DNA from: Enterobacter sp. JBIWA008
GTDB lineage: Bacteria; Pseudomonadota; Gammaproteobacteria; Enterobacterales; Enterobacteriaceae
Direction: 5' to 3'
Assembly (NCBI RefSeq): GCF_019968765.1
Contig: NZ_CP074149.1
Location: 1,736,001-1,800,000 of the forward strand
Length of the DNA stretch: 64,000 nt
Shown: piece after piece, positions 48,159 to 56,756 of the stretch
Layout: each line of letters begins with the position of its first letter
Position numbering within the stretch: the stretch's first letter is position 1
Made by a program: the position numbers and the translations under genes
The notes under the pieces: model-generated
Seen by the model: only the letters and a program-made list of their open reading frames with translations
Database searches by the model: none
Told to the model about the DNA's origin: nothing

Positions 48159-49700
48159 ATGTCTGTAAAAAATGAGAATGCGACTGTTGGCGAAAGCGTG
48201 GTGCTGGAACGTCCTGCTGCGGGCGGGGTTTATGCGTCCCTGTTTGAAAAAATCAACCTGAACCCGGTGTCTGAGCTGAGCGCGCTGGATATCTGGCAGG
48301 ACGCGCAGGCGATGTCGGATGCGACGGCGGATGAACGTTTAACTGCCGGGATGCAGGTATTTCTGGAGTGCCTGACAAAGTCGGGCTCAAAGGTTGAAAA
48401 ACTCGACAAAAACCTGATTGACCACCATATCGCAGAGCTGGACTACCAGATTAGCCGTCAGCTGGACGCGGTAATGCACAGCGAAGAATTCCAGGCGGTG
48501 GAGAGCCTGTGGCGCGGCGTGAAATCCCTGGTCGACAAAACCGATTTTCGCCAGAACGTGAAGGTTGAGCTGCTGGATATGTCCAAAGAAGACCTGCGTC
48601 AGGACTTCGAGGACTGTCCGGAAATCATTCAGAGCGGGCTGTATAAACATACATATATTGATGAGTATGACACACCGGGCGGCGAGCCGATCGCTGCGCT
48701 GATTTCCGCCTACGAATTCGATGCGTCTGCGCAGGATGTCGCGCTGCTGCGCAACATTTCAAAAGTGTCTGCCGCAGCGCATATGCCGTTTATCGGCTCT
48801 GCAGGTCCTAAATTTTTCCTCAAGGATTCGATGGAGGAAGTGGCGGCCATCAAGGACATTGGTAACTACTTCGACCGTGCGGAGTACATCAAGTGGAAAT
48901 CCTTCCGAGAGACGGACGATGCCCGCTATATCGGCCTGGTGATGCCGCGCGTGCTGGGTCGCCTGCCGTATGGCCCGGACACCGTGCCGGTTCGTAGCTT
49001 CAACTACGTGGAAGAAGTGAAAGGCCCGGATCACGATAAATACCTGTGGACCAACGCCTCGTTTGCCTTTGCATCCAACATGGTTCGCAGCTTCATCAAC
49101 AACGGCTGGTGTGTGCAAATCCGTGGCCCGCAGGCCGGTGGTGCCGTCCAGGATCTGCCAATCCATCTGTACGATCTGGGTACCGGCAATCAGGTGAAGA
49201 TCCCGTCAGAAGTAATGATCCCTGAAACCCGTGAGTTTGAGTTTGCGAACCTGGGCTTTATCCCGCTAAGTTATTATAAAAACAGAGATTATTCCTGCTT
49301 CTTCAGCGCCAACTCGACCCAGAAGCCAGCGCTGTATGACACCGCAGATGCCACGGCCAACAGCCGTATCAATGCCCGTCTGCCGTACATTTTCCTGCTG
49401 TCGCGTATTGCCCACTATCTGAAGCTGATTCAGCGTGAAAACATCGGTACAACCAAAGACCGTCGTCTGCTGGAGCTTGAGCTCAATACCTGGGTCCGCA
49501 GTCTGGTTACCGAAATGACCGATCCGGGCGACGAGCTGCAGGCTTCCCACCCGCTGCGCGACGCGAAAGTGGTGGTGGAAGATATCGAGGATAACCCGGG
49601 CTTCTTCCGCGTGAAGCTGTACGCCGTGCCGCACTTCCAGGTGGAAGGGATGGACGTCAACCTGTCGCTGGTTTCCCAGATGCCTAAAGCAAAAGCATAA
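48159..49700 (+). CDS. tssC: TssC (T6SS sheath large subunit)
   Basis: A 513-residue sheath protein (VipB). Conserved stretches: L-D-Y-Q-I-S-R-Q-L-D and F-Q-A-V-E-S-L-W-R-G, and P-F-I-G-S-A-G-P-K-F-F. It pairs with TssB around the Hcp tube in the cytoplasm. The start at 48159 is preferred (AGGAAG 6 bases before); an ATG at 48153 lies at the ribosome-binding site itself. Confidence 0.96.
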   Translation: MSVKNENATVGESVVLERPAAGGVYASLFEKINLNPVSELSALDIWQDAQAMSDATADERLTAGMQVFLECLTKSGSKVEKLDKNLIDHHIAELDYQISRQLDAVMHSEEFQAVESLWRGVKSLVDKTDFRQNVKVELLDMSKEDLRQDFEDCPEIIQSGLYKHTYIDEYDTPGGEPIAALISAYEFDASAQDVALLRNISKVSAAAHMPFIGSAGPKFFLKDSMEEVAAIKDIGNYFDRAEYIKWKSFRETDDARYIGLVMPRVLGRLPYGPDTVPVRSFNYVEEVKGPDHDKYLWTNASFAFASNMVRSFINNGWCVQIRGPQAGGAVQDLPIHLYDLGTGNQVKIPSEVMIPETREFEFANLGFIPLSYYKNRDYSCFFSANSTQKPALYDTADATANSRINARLPYIFLLSRIAHYLKLIQRENIGTTKDRRLLELELNTWVRSLVTEMTDPGDELQASHPLRDAKVVVEDIEDNPGFFRVKLYAVPHFQVEGMDVNLSLVSQMPKAKA

Positions 49701-49712
49701 GGCAGGGCAGGG

Positions 49713-51062
49713 ATGAAAATTTATCGTCCACTGTGGAATGAGGGGGCTTTACTGTCTCCTCAACAGTTCCAGCAGCAGGCTGAATGGGAGTCTTTTCGAA
49801 GTCGAGGTGCATCAGCGCTGGCATCCCCATTCCCCTGGGGTGTGGAAAAGGTTGAGTTTAATGACAGCCTTCTATCGTCCGGCCTGATCCAGATTACGCA
49901 GTTACGCCTCTGGCTGGAAGATGGAACACTTATTGATGCTCAAAGGAGCGATCTGCCTCCCGCGCCGCGTGAGTTAGATGCCAGCCAGCTGGCTGGCCGT
50001 GATGCGGTAACTGTCGTTATCGCACTGCCTCACATGCAGCCGGGTGTTGCCAACGTTGAACTGGAGGGCGTCAGTCCAGACCGGCCACTTCGCTATCGTG
50101 AGGAGTGGGTAACGTTGCAGGATGCTTTCGGATCTGAAGAAGAATCCATGGCCGTTGCCCGGTTTAATTTCACCATCCGGTTTGCCCATGAAAGTAATGA
50201 CTCATGGAAAGTCTGCCCTGTCGCAAGACTGATCCGGGATGGGCAAAATGCGTGGCGACAGGATCCGTCTTTTATTCCTCCAGTGGCATCTTTTGGGGCA
50301 AGTCCGGTCCTTCGCGAACGTCTGGTGCTGCTCAATCGCCAGCTACGTTCCCGGCGCCAGCGTCTGATGACGATGCGTCGTGAAAGTAACGAAAGACTCG
50401 CTGATTTTGCCGTTGCCGATGTTTCCCTTTTCTGGTTGCTGAATGCGCTCAATTCCCACGCCAGGGTACTGACGGAATATGAACGTTTTCCTTCCCGTCC
50501 ACCTGAACAGGTATGGGCTGAGCTCGCTCGTCTGGCAGGCAGCATGCTGACTTTTTCCCTGGACCATGATCTTGACGCCATACCGGGTTATGACCACGAG
50601 GAACCGGCCAATGCGTTTCCCCCGCTGTTTGACCTGATAACCGGTTTGCTGGAGGCAAGTCTGCCATCCCGGGTTATTGCTCTGGAAATGTCCCGACCAG
50701 ATGGACAAACCTGGAAGGCCAATCTCCACGATATACGCCTGCGTGAAGAGGCTGACCTTTATCTCTCTGTGCGCTCGGATATTCCAGCCTGGCAGGTCGC
50801 CGAGAAATTCCCTGCACTCTGTCAGGCGGGTTCACCTGATGATGTCCGCGAGATCTATGGTGCGGCACTCAAGGGGATCCCTTTGATCCCAGTGAGCAGG
50901 GTCCCGGCTGCGTTGCCAGTACGCATGGAAAACCAGTACTTCGCACTTGATATGGAAAGCCCCGCTGCACATGAAATGCAGGAGCAGGGGGTGTGTATGT
51001 TCTATGTGCCTGAGTTACTTGGTGCCCTGGAACTTGAACTGTTTGCGGTATTGCGCTCATGA
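49713..51062 (+). CDS. tssK: TssK (T6SS baseplate protein)
   Basis: A 449-residue baseplate component linking the TssEFG wedge to TssL/TssM. N-terminus typical: Y-R-P-L-W-N-E-G-A-L-L-S-P-Q-Q-F-Q-Q. Overlaps tssL by 4 bases (ATGA). Confidence 0.95.
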   Translation: MKIYRPLWNEGALLSPQQFQQQAEWESFRSRGASALASPFPWGVEKVEFNDSLLSSGLIQITQLRLWLEDGTLIDAQRSDLPPAPRELDASQLAGRDAVTVVIALPHMQPGVANVELEGVSPDRPLRYREEWVTLQDAFGSEEESMAVARFNFTIRFAHESNDSWKVCPVARLIRDGQNAWRQDPSFIPPVASFGASPVLRERLVLLNRQLRSRRQRLMTMRRESNERLADFAVADVSLFWLLNALNSHARVLTEYERFPSRPPEQVWAELARLAGSMLTFSLDHDLDAIPGYDHEEPANAFPPLFDLITGLLEASLPSRVIALEMSRPDGQTWKANLHDIRLREEADLYLSVRSDIPAWQVAEKFPALCQAGSPDDVREIYGAALKGIPLIPVSRVPAALPVRMENQYFALDMESPAAHEMQEQGVCMFYVPELLGALELELFAVLRS

Positions 51063-51748
51063 GACAGGATATCGATATCGACCAGCTGATGACGGAGACC
51101 TGGCTTACCGTCACCATGCTTAAGAAAGGCGCCGTCACGCTCAATGGCACTGCGCTTTACAACAAATGCGTTAAACAGGTTGAAAGTGTGCGGGAAGCGC
51201 TGGAGCGTGCCGGTTATGACGACGCCAGTGTGGAGCATATTTCCTACGCACAGTGTGCCCTGCTGGACGAAACGGTGATGAGCCGTAAGCCTGAAAAAAG
51301 CGAGGAAGGAGAAGAGCCGAAAGTTGATGAAGGCCAGATGGCCTGGCGTAAAGCGCCTCTTCAGGCCCGTTTTTTTGGCTCACTTCGGGCTGGTGAAGCG
51401 CTATGGGATCGGATTGCAGAGGTTCTGCGTCAGCCTTCACCAAACCCGGCCGTTTTAACCTGCTATCACCGGGTGATAGCGCTGGGCTTTCAGGGGTTAT
51501 ACAGCCTGAAAGCGGTCAGCCAGTCGCAGCGTGATGAAGTAATGAAAGCCCTTTCTGAACGGGTTTCTCCGCCTGATGCTGGCCTGTCTCTGGTTGTTCA
51601 CCGAATGGGGAAACATCGCTGGAGTCTGATGCGCTCAGTCTGGTTCTGGATAGTGCTCGCCGTCATTCTTACCAGCGTTGTCTGGTGGGGTGGTCACCTC
51701 TGGCTCCAGTCTCTTTTGTCAGCACAAATAACGGAGCTGCATGGCTAA
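51059..51748 (+). CDS. tssL: TssL (DotU-like T6SS membrane protein)
   Basis: A 229-residue protein: cytoplasmic helical domain (C-A-L-L-D-E-T-V-M, F-F-G-S-L-R-A-G-E-A-L-W) and a single C-terminal membrane segment (S-V-W-F-W-I-V-L-A-V-I-L-T). It contacts TssK. The stop overlaps the next start (TAATG). Confidence 0.95.
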   Translation: MRQDIDIDQLMTETWLTVTMLKKGAVTLNGTALYNKCVKQVESVREALERAGYDDASVEHISYAQCALLDETVMSRKPEKSEEGEEPKVDEGQMAWRKAPLQARFFGSLRAGEALWDRIAEVLRQPSPNPAVLTCYHRVIALGFQGLYSLKAVSQSQRDEVMKALSERVSPPDAGLSLVVHRMGKHRWSLMRSVWFWIVLAVILTSVVWWGGHLWLQSLLSAQITELHG

Positions 51749-53427
51749 TGCGTAGATCAGTCATCATTCCGGTAGTCCTGCACGCCCTGGTAGCCGTTGC
51801 CACGTTGCTGTGGTTGCTGTGGTATTTCATCCCGACAGGCAACGTTTTTAACGGTCTGACCACTCTGCTGATCCTCCTTCTGGCAGGCTGGTATGTTTTT
51901 AAAAACTGTCGGAGTGAAGAGCCCACTTCCGACGCGACCCTACCGGTTGCTGAACTGCCATCATTCGATACCCAAGGCCCCGTTGTACTGGTGTGTGGTG
52001 ACATGCTGGAAGCGTTGTTTCAGGAAGGTCCTCTGCGTAAAACAGCCCAGGGATGGTGGCTGCGGGCCGGCGACGTCAGCCGGTTAACCGATGTTGTCCG
52101 CAGTATCCAGACGCAGTTCCCACGCCAGGTCGGTCAGCTTTCGGTGATGTACCGCTGCCTGCCAGATCGTCATCAGGATGAGGCGGTTCTGCGCTCCACA
52201 CTGAAGACGCTCCGCCAGCAGAGTAAACAGATAAAATCCCTGACGGGTTTCACACTACCGGTTGTGGTGAGTGCCGAATTCTCCGGACCTGAGACGCCGT
52301 GGATAATCGTTCGGGGTGACAAGCCGATTGTCTGTCCGGTTAATGATTCGCCGCAGGCTTTCATTGACTGGCAGCAGGCGGATGACAATATCGTGGCGCT
52401 GCCAGCGATCGGTCAGGCATTTTCCTTTATCCGTCATACCCTGGCTGATGAGCTGGAGAAGCCTGACCGGTTAACACCGCCTGTGCGCCCATTTTCCGTC
52501 TCCATGCGCCTCGGCGTAGTCAATCCAGGCGTTCAGTCAGTCTGGTCATGCTGGCTCTACTCTCGCACCTGCTTGCAATTTCCCCGAAAGTCAGGGCAGA
52601 CAGCCCCGGCAAGCTTGTTCCCGGATGCGGTTCTGCCTCTGCTGGCACCTTTTGCATCGCCTGTGCAGGGGGGCCACCGTACACGTCGCCTGATCCTGCT
52701 GATGTGGCTGTGTGCCCTTACCGCGTTGGGTATTTCTGCGCTTAACAATCGTTCACTGATCCGACAGGTAAGCACCGATTTACAGCGCTGGAATGCTATC
52801 CCGATGAACCATTACCGTCCTAAGGCGGAATCACTCGCCGTTCTGAAACGGGATGCACTCCTGCTTGAACGCTGGCAGCGTCAGGGAGAGCCTTTACGTT
52901 ACAGCCTGGGCTATTACCCGGGGCAACGCCTGTGGCTGGCCTTGCAGCAGGCTATCGATACCTGGACACCACCACCAGCCCCTGAACCAAAACCGGTACC
53001 AAAAATTGTACGACTCGACAGCATGTCGCTGTTTGATTCCGGCAAATCGGCACTCAAAGATGGCTCTACCAAAATACTCGTCAACGCACTGGTGGGGATC
53101 AAAGCCAAACCAGGCTGGCTCATCGTGGTCAGCGGTCACACAGACAACACCGGCAGCGTTCAGCTCAACCAGACCCTGTCTTTAAAACGAGCGGAGGCCG
53201 TCCGTAACTGGATGCGCGATACCGGGGACGTGCCCGAAAGTTGCTTTGCCGTGCAGGGGTACGGTGACAGCCGACCAATTGCTTCAAACGACACGCCTGA
53301 TGGCCGTGCGCATAACCGGCGTGTCGAGATCAGTCTGGTACCGCAGGCCGACGCCTGTCGTCTGCCAGGCGCAAAACACACGTCACAGGATGTACGTGAC
53401 GTTTCAACTCAAGAAATGGAGAAGTAA
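51748..53427 (+). CDS. OmpA-domain T6SS membrane protein (TagL-like)
   Basis: A 559-residue protein with two N-terminal membrane segments (about 5-50), a large cytoplasmic part, a further membrane segment (about 332-352, L-I-L-L-M-W-L-C-A-L-T-A-L) and a C-terminal OmpA-like peptidoglycan-binding domain (F-D-S-G-K-S-A-L, S-G-H-T-D-N-T-G-S, N-R-R-V-E-I). It should anchor the secretion complex to the cell wall. The middle resembles the N-terminal part of TssM only loosely; not certain. The start is fixed by the TAATG overlap with tssL. Confidence 0.85.
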   Translation: MRRSVIIPVVLHALVAVATLLWLLWYFIPTGNVFNGLTTLLILLLAGWYVFKNCRSEEPTSDATLPVAELPSFDTQGPVVLVCGDMLEALFQEGPLRKTAQGWWLRAGDVSRLTDVVRSIQTQFPRQVGQLSVMYRCLPDRHQDEAVLRSTLKTLRQQSKQIKSLTGFTLPVVVSAEFSGPETPWIIVRGDKPIVCPVNDSPQAFIDWQQADDNIVALPAIGQAFSFIRHTLADELEKPDRLTPPVRPFSVSMRLGVVNPGVQSVWSCWLYSRTCLQFPRKSGQTAPASLFPDAVLPLLAPFASPVQGGHRTRRLILLMWLCALTALGISALNNRSLIRQVSTDLQRWNAIPMNHYRPKAESLAVLKRDALLLERWQRQGEPLRYSLGYYPGQRLWLALQQAIDTWTPPPAPEPKPVPKIVRLDSMSLFDSGKSALKDGSTKILVNALVGIKAKPGWLIVVSGHTDNTGSVQLNQTLSLKRAEAVRNWMRDTGDVPESCFAVQGYGDSRPIASNDTPDGRAHNRRVEISLVPQADACRLPGAKHTSQDVRDVSTQEMEK

Positions 53428-53429
53428 AC

Positions 53430-53921
53430 ATGGCAATCCCAGTTTATCTGTGGCTGAAAGACGATGGCGGCGCTGACATCAAGGGTTCCGTAGATGTGAA
53501 AGATCGCGAAGGAAGCATCGAAGTTGTTGCTCAGGAACATAACCTGTATATCCCGACCGATAACAACACCGGCAAACTGACCGGAACCCGTATTCATACG
53601 CCGTTCCTGTTTACCAAAGAGATCGATTCTTCCAGCCCGTATTTGTACAAAGCGGTGACCACCGGTCAGACCCTGAAGTCTGCTGAGTTCAAGTGGTACA
53701 AAATCAACGACGCAGGCCAGGAAGTTGAGTACTTCAACACCAAACTGGAAAACGTGAAGCTGGTTAAAGTTGCGCCGAAAATGCACGACATCAAGGATCC
53801 TTCTTTCGAGAAGCATAACCATCTTGAGCAGATCGAGCTGCGCTACGAAAAAATCACCTGGACCTACAAAGACGGCAACATCATTCATTCCGATTCCTGG
53901 AACGAACGCACCACAGCATAA
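53430..53921 (+). CDS. hcp: Hcp (T6SS inner tube protein)
   Basis: A 163-residue Hcp with family pattern M-A-I-P-V-Y-L-W-L-K, I-E-V-V-A-Q-E-H-N and I-T-W-T-Y-K-D-G-N. Hexameric rings stack into the secreted tube. A terminator follows, as is usual for this highly expressed gene. Confidence 0.96.
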   Translation: MAIPVYLWLKDDGGADIKGSVDVKDREGSIEVVAQEHNLYIPTDNNTGKLTGTRIHTPFLFTKEIDSSSPYLYKAVTTGQTLKSAEFKWYKINDAGQEVEYFNTKLENVKLVKVAPKMHDIKDPSFEKHNHLEQIELRYEKITWTYKDGNIIHSDSWNERTTA

Positions 53922-53927
53922 GACTCT

Positions 53928-53961
53928 GGCGGGCAGATCCCTTCTGTCCGCCTTTTCTTTT
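53928..53961 (+). terminator. Terminator after hcp
   Basis: GGCGGGCAGA / TCTGTCCGCC stem with a short loop followed by TTTTCTTTT. It would let hcp be made in excess over clpV. Confidence 0.88.
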
Positions 53962-54083
53962 GCTCCGCACAGCGCCTGTCAGACGGACGCTTTGCAGAGC
54001 AGTTTCACAATTTATCGGCATGAACCTTATGGGCATCGGTTGACGGCCAGGGGCGGTAGCGTGCCTGAACAAGAGGGAACGAC

Positions 54084-56756
54084 ATGGAACATCATTCAGC
54101 AGTCCTGCTACGACGACTTAACCCTTATTGCGCCAAAGCCCTTGAAGGGGCGGCGTCTTTATGTCAGACCCGTGCACATGCAGAAATCACGCCTGAGCAC
54201 TGGCTGTTAAAGTTGCTGGAGCAGGGTGAAGGTGACCTGACCGTTCTCGCCCGACGCTATGAATGGGATATGGATGCCATCTGGCAGTCGCTCTTAAGCT
54301 GGCTGGATGCACAGCCTCGTTCAGTTCGCACCCGACCAGAGCTTTCCGCATCCCTTCAGACTCTGCTGAAACAGGCCTGGCTTGCCGCCACGCTCGCGGG
54401 AAATGAGCAGATCCGCAGCATTCATTTGCTTACGGCCATGGTTGAAACGTCCGGGCTGACACGCTGCGATGGCCTCTGGCCTTTAATGACGCTGACCACC
54501 AGCCAGCTGGAAAGGTTACGTCCCTTGCTGGAAGCCCAGTCGGATGAGAGGCATGACGTTGCGCTTATTGAGCAGCCTGGCAATGTCAGCATTATTGGCC
54601 GGGCGGCACCGTTACAGCATGAAGTACAAAATCAGGCTGAAGGTGGAAGTGTACAGACTGCCGTTTCACAGGAAGAGTCCGTTCTCAATCGTTTTACAGT
54701 TGATGTGACCGCCCGTGCCCGGGAAGGAAAGATTGACCCGGTCTTTGGACGCGATAACGAAATCCGTCAGATGGTGGATATTCTCTCGAGACGCAGGAAG
54801 AACAACCCGATCCTCGTGGGTGAACCCGGCGTTGGCAAAACTGCCCTGGTTGAAGGCCTGGCGCTACGTATTGCTGAGGGCAATGTGCCCGAAAGTCTTA
54901 AGCCCGTCATCGTCAGGACACTGGATCTGGGGTTGCTTCAGGCGGGTGCCGGTGTAAAGGGTGAATTTGAACAGCGTCTGAAAAATATCATCGACGCCGT
55001 ACAGCACTCCCCGGTGCCGGTGCTGCTGTTTATTGATGAGGCACACACCATTATCGGGGCGGGTAACCAGGCAGGCGGGGCAGATGCGGCTAACCTGCTG
55101 AAACCGGCGCTCGCGCGAGGCGAACTGCGTACCATAGCGGCCACCACCTGGAGTGAGTACAAGCAGTATTTCGAACGTGACGCTGCCCTGGAGCGCCGCT
55201 TCCAGATGGTCAAGGTTGATGAGCCCGATGATGAGACAGCCTGCCTGATGCTGCGTGGCCTTAAATCCCGCTATGCCGAACATCATGGCGTACACATTAC
55301 CGGCGAGGCCGTGCGCGCAGCGGTGACGCTATCCCGCCGCTACCTGACAGGGCGCCAGCTGCCTGATAAAGCTGTGGATTTACTGGATACCGCAGCGGCC
55401 CGGGTACGGATGAGCCTGGACACGCTGCCAGAACAGCTTACCCGGTTGCTGGCTGAACTGACTGCGCTTGCCATGGAGCAGCAGGAGTTGCTGGAAGATA
55501 TTTCTCTGGGTAACAGTGTTGATGCCACTCGTCTGCCGCAGATTGAACAACGGACCCAGGCGCTCAGCCAGCAAAAAATGGCCCTTCAGTCACAGTATGA
55601 GACCGAAAAGCAGCTCACCGACTCGCTGAAAGCCTGCCGGGAAGACATCAGCCGCCAGAAAGAGATCTCCGGCTTCCAGCAGGAGCTCTCCCAAATTCAG
55701 AATAACAGCCCATTACTGGGTCTGGATGTTGATGTCCGCACCGTTGCGACCGTTATCGCCGACTGGACAGGGGTTCCTCTCTCGTCGCTGATGAAGGATG
55801 AGCAGGCCGAATTACTGACGCTGGAAGAGCAGCTGGCAACCCGTGTAGTCGGCCAGAGTCCTGCCCTAAATGCCATTGCCCAGCGCCTGAGGGCGTCAAA
55901 AACCGGCCTGACGCCAGAGAACGGGCCGCAGGGGGTGTTTTTACTGGTGGGGCCAAGCGGGGTGGGCAAAACAGAAACCGCGCTCGCGCTTGCTGACGTT
56001 ATGTATGGTGGTGAGAAATCGCTTATTACCATCAACCTGTCTGAATACCAGGAGCCGCATACGGTCTCTCAGTTGAAAGGCTCCCCTCCGGGCTATGTAG
56101 GATATGGTCAGGGCGGCATTCTCACCGAGGCAGTCCGCAAGCGGCCTTACAGCGTGGTGCTGCTCGATGAAGTGGAGAAGGCCCACCGGGATGTGATGAA
56201 CCTGTTTTATCAGGTCTTTGACCGGGGCTTTATGCGGGACGGGGAAGGGCGTGAAATTGATTTTCGCAATACCGTGATCATGATGACGTCCAACCTGGGC
56301 AGTGACCCGCTGATGCAGTTGCTGGAAGAGCAACCAGAAGCTACTGAGGGCGATCTGCATGAGTTGTTACGCCCGATCCTGCGCGATCATTTCCAGCCAG
56401 CACTGCTGGCCCGCTTCCAGACGGTGATATACCGCCCGTTGGCAATGGATGCCATGCGCACCATCGTCGGCATGAAGCTCGCACAGGTGAGTACGCGTCT
56501 GCAACGCCACTACGGCATTTCCACTCACATTGGCGAAAGTCTCATCGACACGCTGACGACGGCGTGTTTGCTGCCGGATACCGGCGCCCGCAACGTGGAC
56601 AGCCTGCTTAATCAGCAGATCCTGCCGGTTCTGAGCCAGCAGTTATTGAGCCATATGGCGGCAAAACAAAAGCCGTCTTCACTACAGCTGACCTGGGATG
56701 ATGAAGAGGGCATTGTGCTGGCGTTTGACGCACAGGTAGAAGGAGAACCGTTATGA
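54084..56756 (+). CDS. clpV: ClpV/TssH (T6SS sheath-recycling AAA+ ATPase)
   Basis: An 890-residue class I Hsp100 ATPase with two AAA+ modules: Walker A G-E-P-G-V-G-K-T and later G-P-S-G-V-G-K-T; Walker B L-L-F-I-D-E-A-H-T and V-V-L-L-D-E-V-E-K. The N-terminal domain (about 1-160) binds TssC. It disassembles contracted sheaths. Overlaps vgrG by 4 bases. Confidence 0.96.
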   Translation: MEHHSAVLLRRLNPYCAKALEGAASLCQTRAHAEITPEHWLLKLLEQGEGDLTVLARRYEWDMDAIWQSLLSWLDAQPRSVRTRPELSASLQTLLKQAWLAATLAGNEQIRSIHLLTAMVETSGLTRCDGLWPLMTLTTSQLERLRPLLEAQSDERHDVALIEQPGNVSIIGRAAPLQHEVQNQAEGGSVQTAVSQEESVLNRFTVDVTARAREGKIDPVFGRDNEIRQMVDILSRRRKNNPILVGEPGVGKTALVEGLALRIAEGNVPESLKPVIVRTLDLGLLQAGAGVKGEFEQRLKNIIDAVQHSPVPVLLFIDEAHTIIGAGNQAGGADAANLLKPALARGELRTIAATTWSEYKQYFERDAALERRFQMVKVDEPDDETACLMLRGLKSRYAEHHGVHITGEAVRAAVTLSRRYLTGRQLPDKAVDLLDTAAARVRMSLDTLPEQLTRLLAELTALAMEQQELLEDISLGNSVDATRLPQIEQRTQALSQQKMALQSQYETEKQLTDSLKACREDISRQKEISGFQQELSQIQNNSPLLGLDVDVRTVATVIADWTGVPLSSLMKDEQAELLTLEEQLATRVVGQSPALNAIAQRLRASKTGLTPENGPQGVFLLVGPSGVGKTETALALADVMYGGEKSLITINLSEYQEPHTVSQLKGSPPGYVGYGQGGILTEAVRKRPYSVVLLDEVEKAHRDVMNLFYQVFDRGFMRDGEGREIDFRNTVIMMTSNLGSDPLMQLLEEQPEATEGDLHELLRPILRDHFQPALLARFQTVIYRPLAMDAMRTIVGMKLAQVSTRLQRHYGISTHIGESLIDTLTTACLLPDTGARNVDSLLNQQILPVLSQQLLSHMAAKQKPSSLQLTWDDEEGIVLAFDAQVEGEPL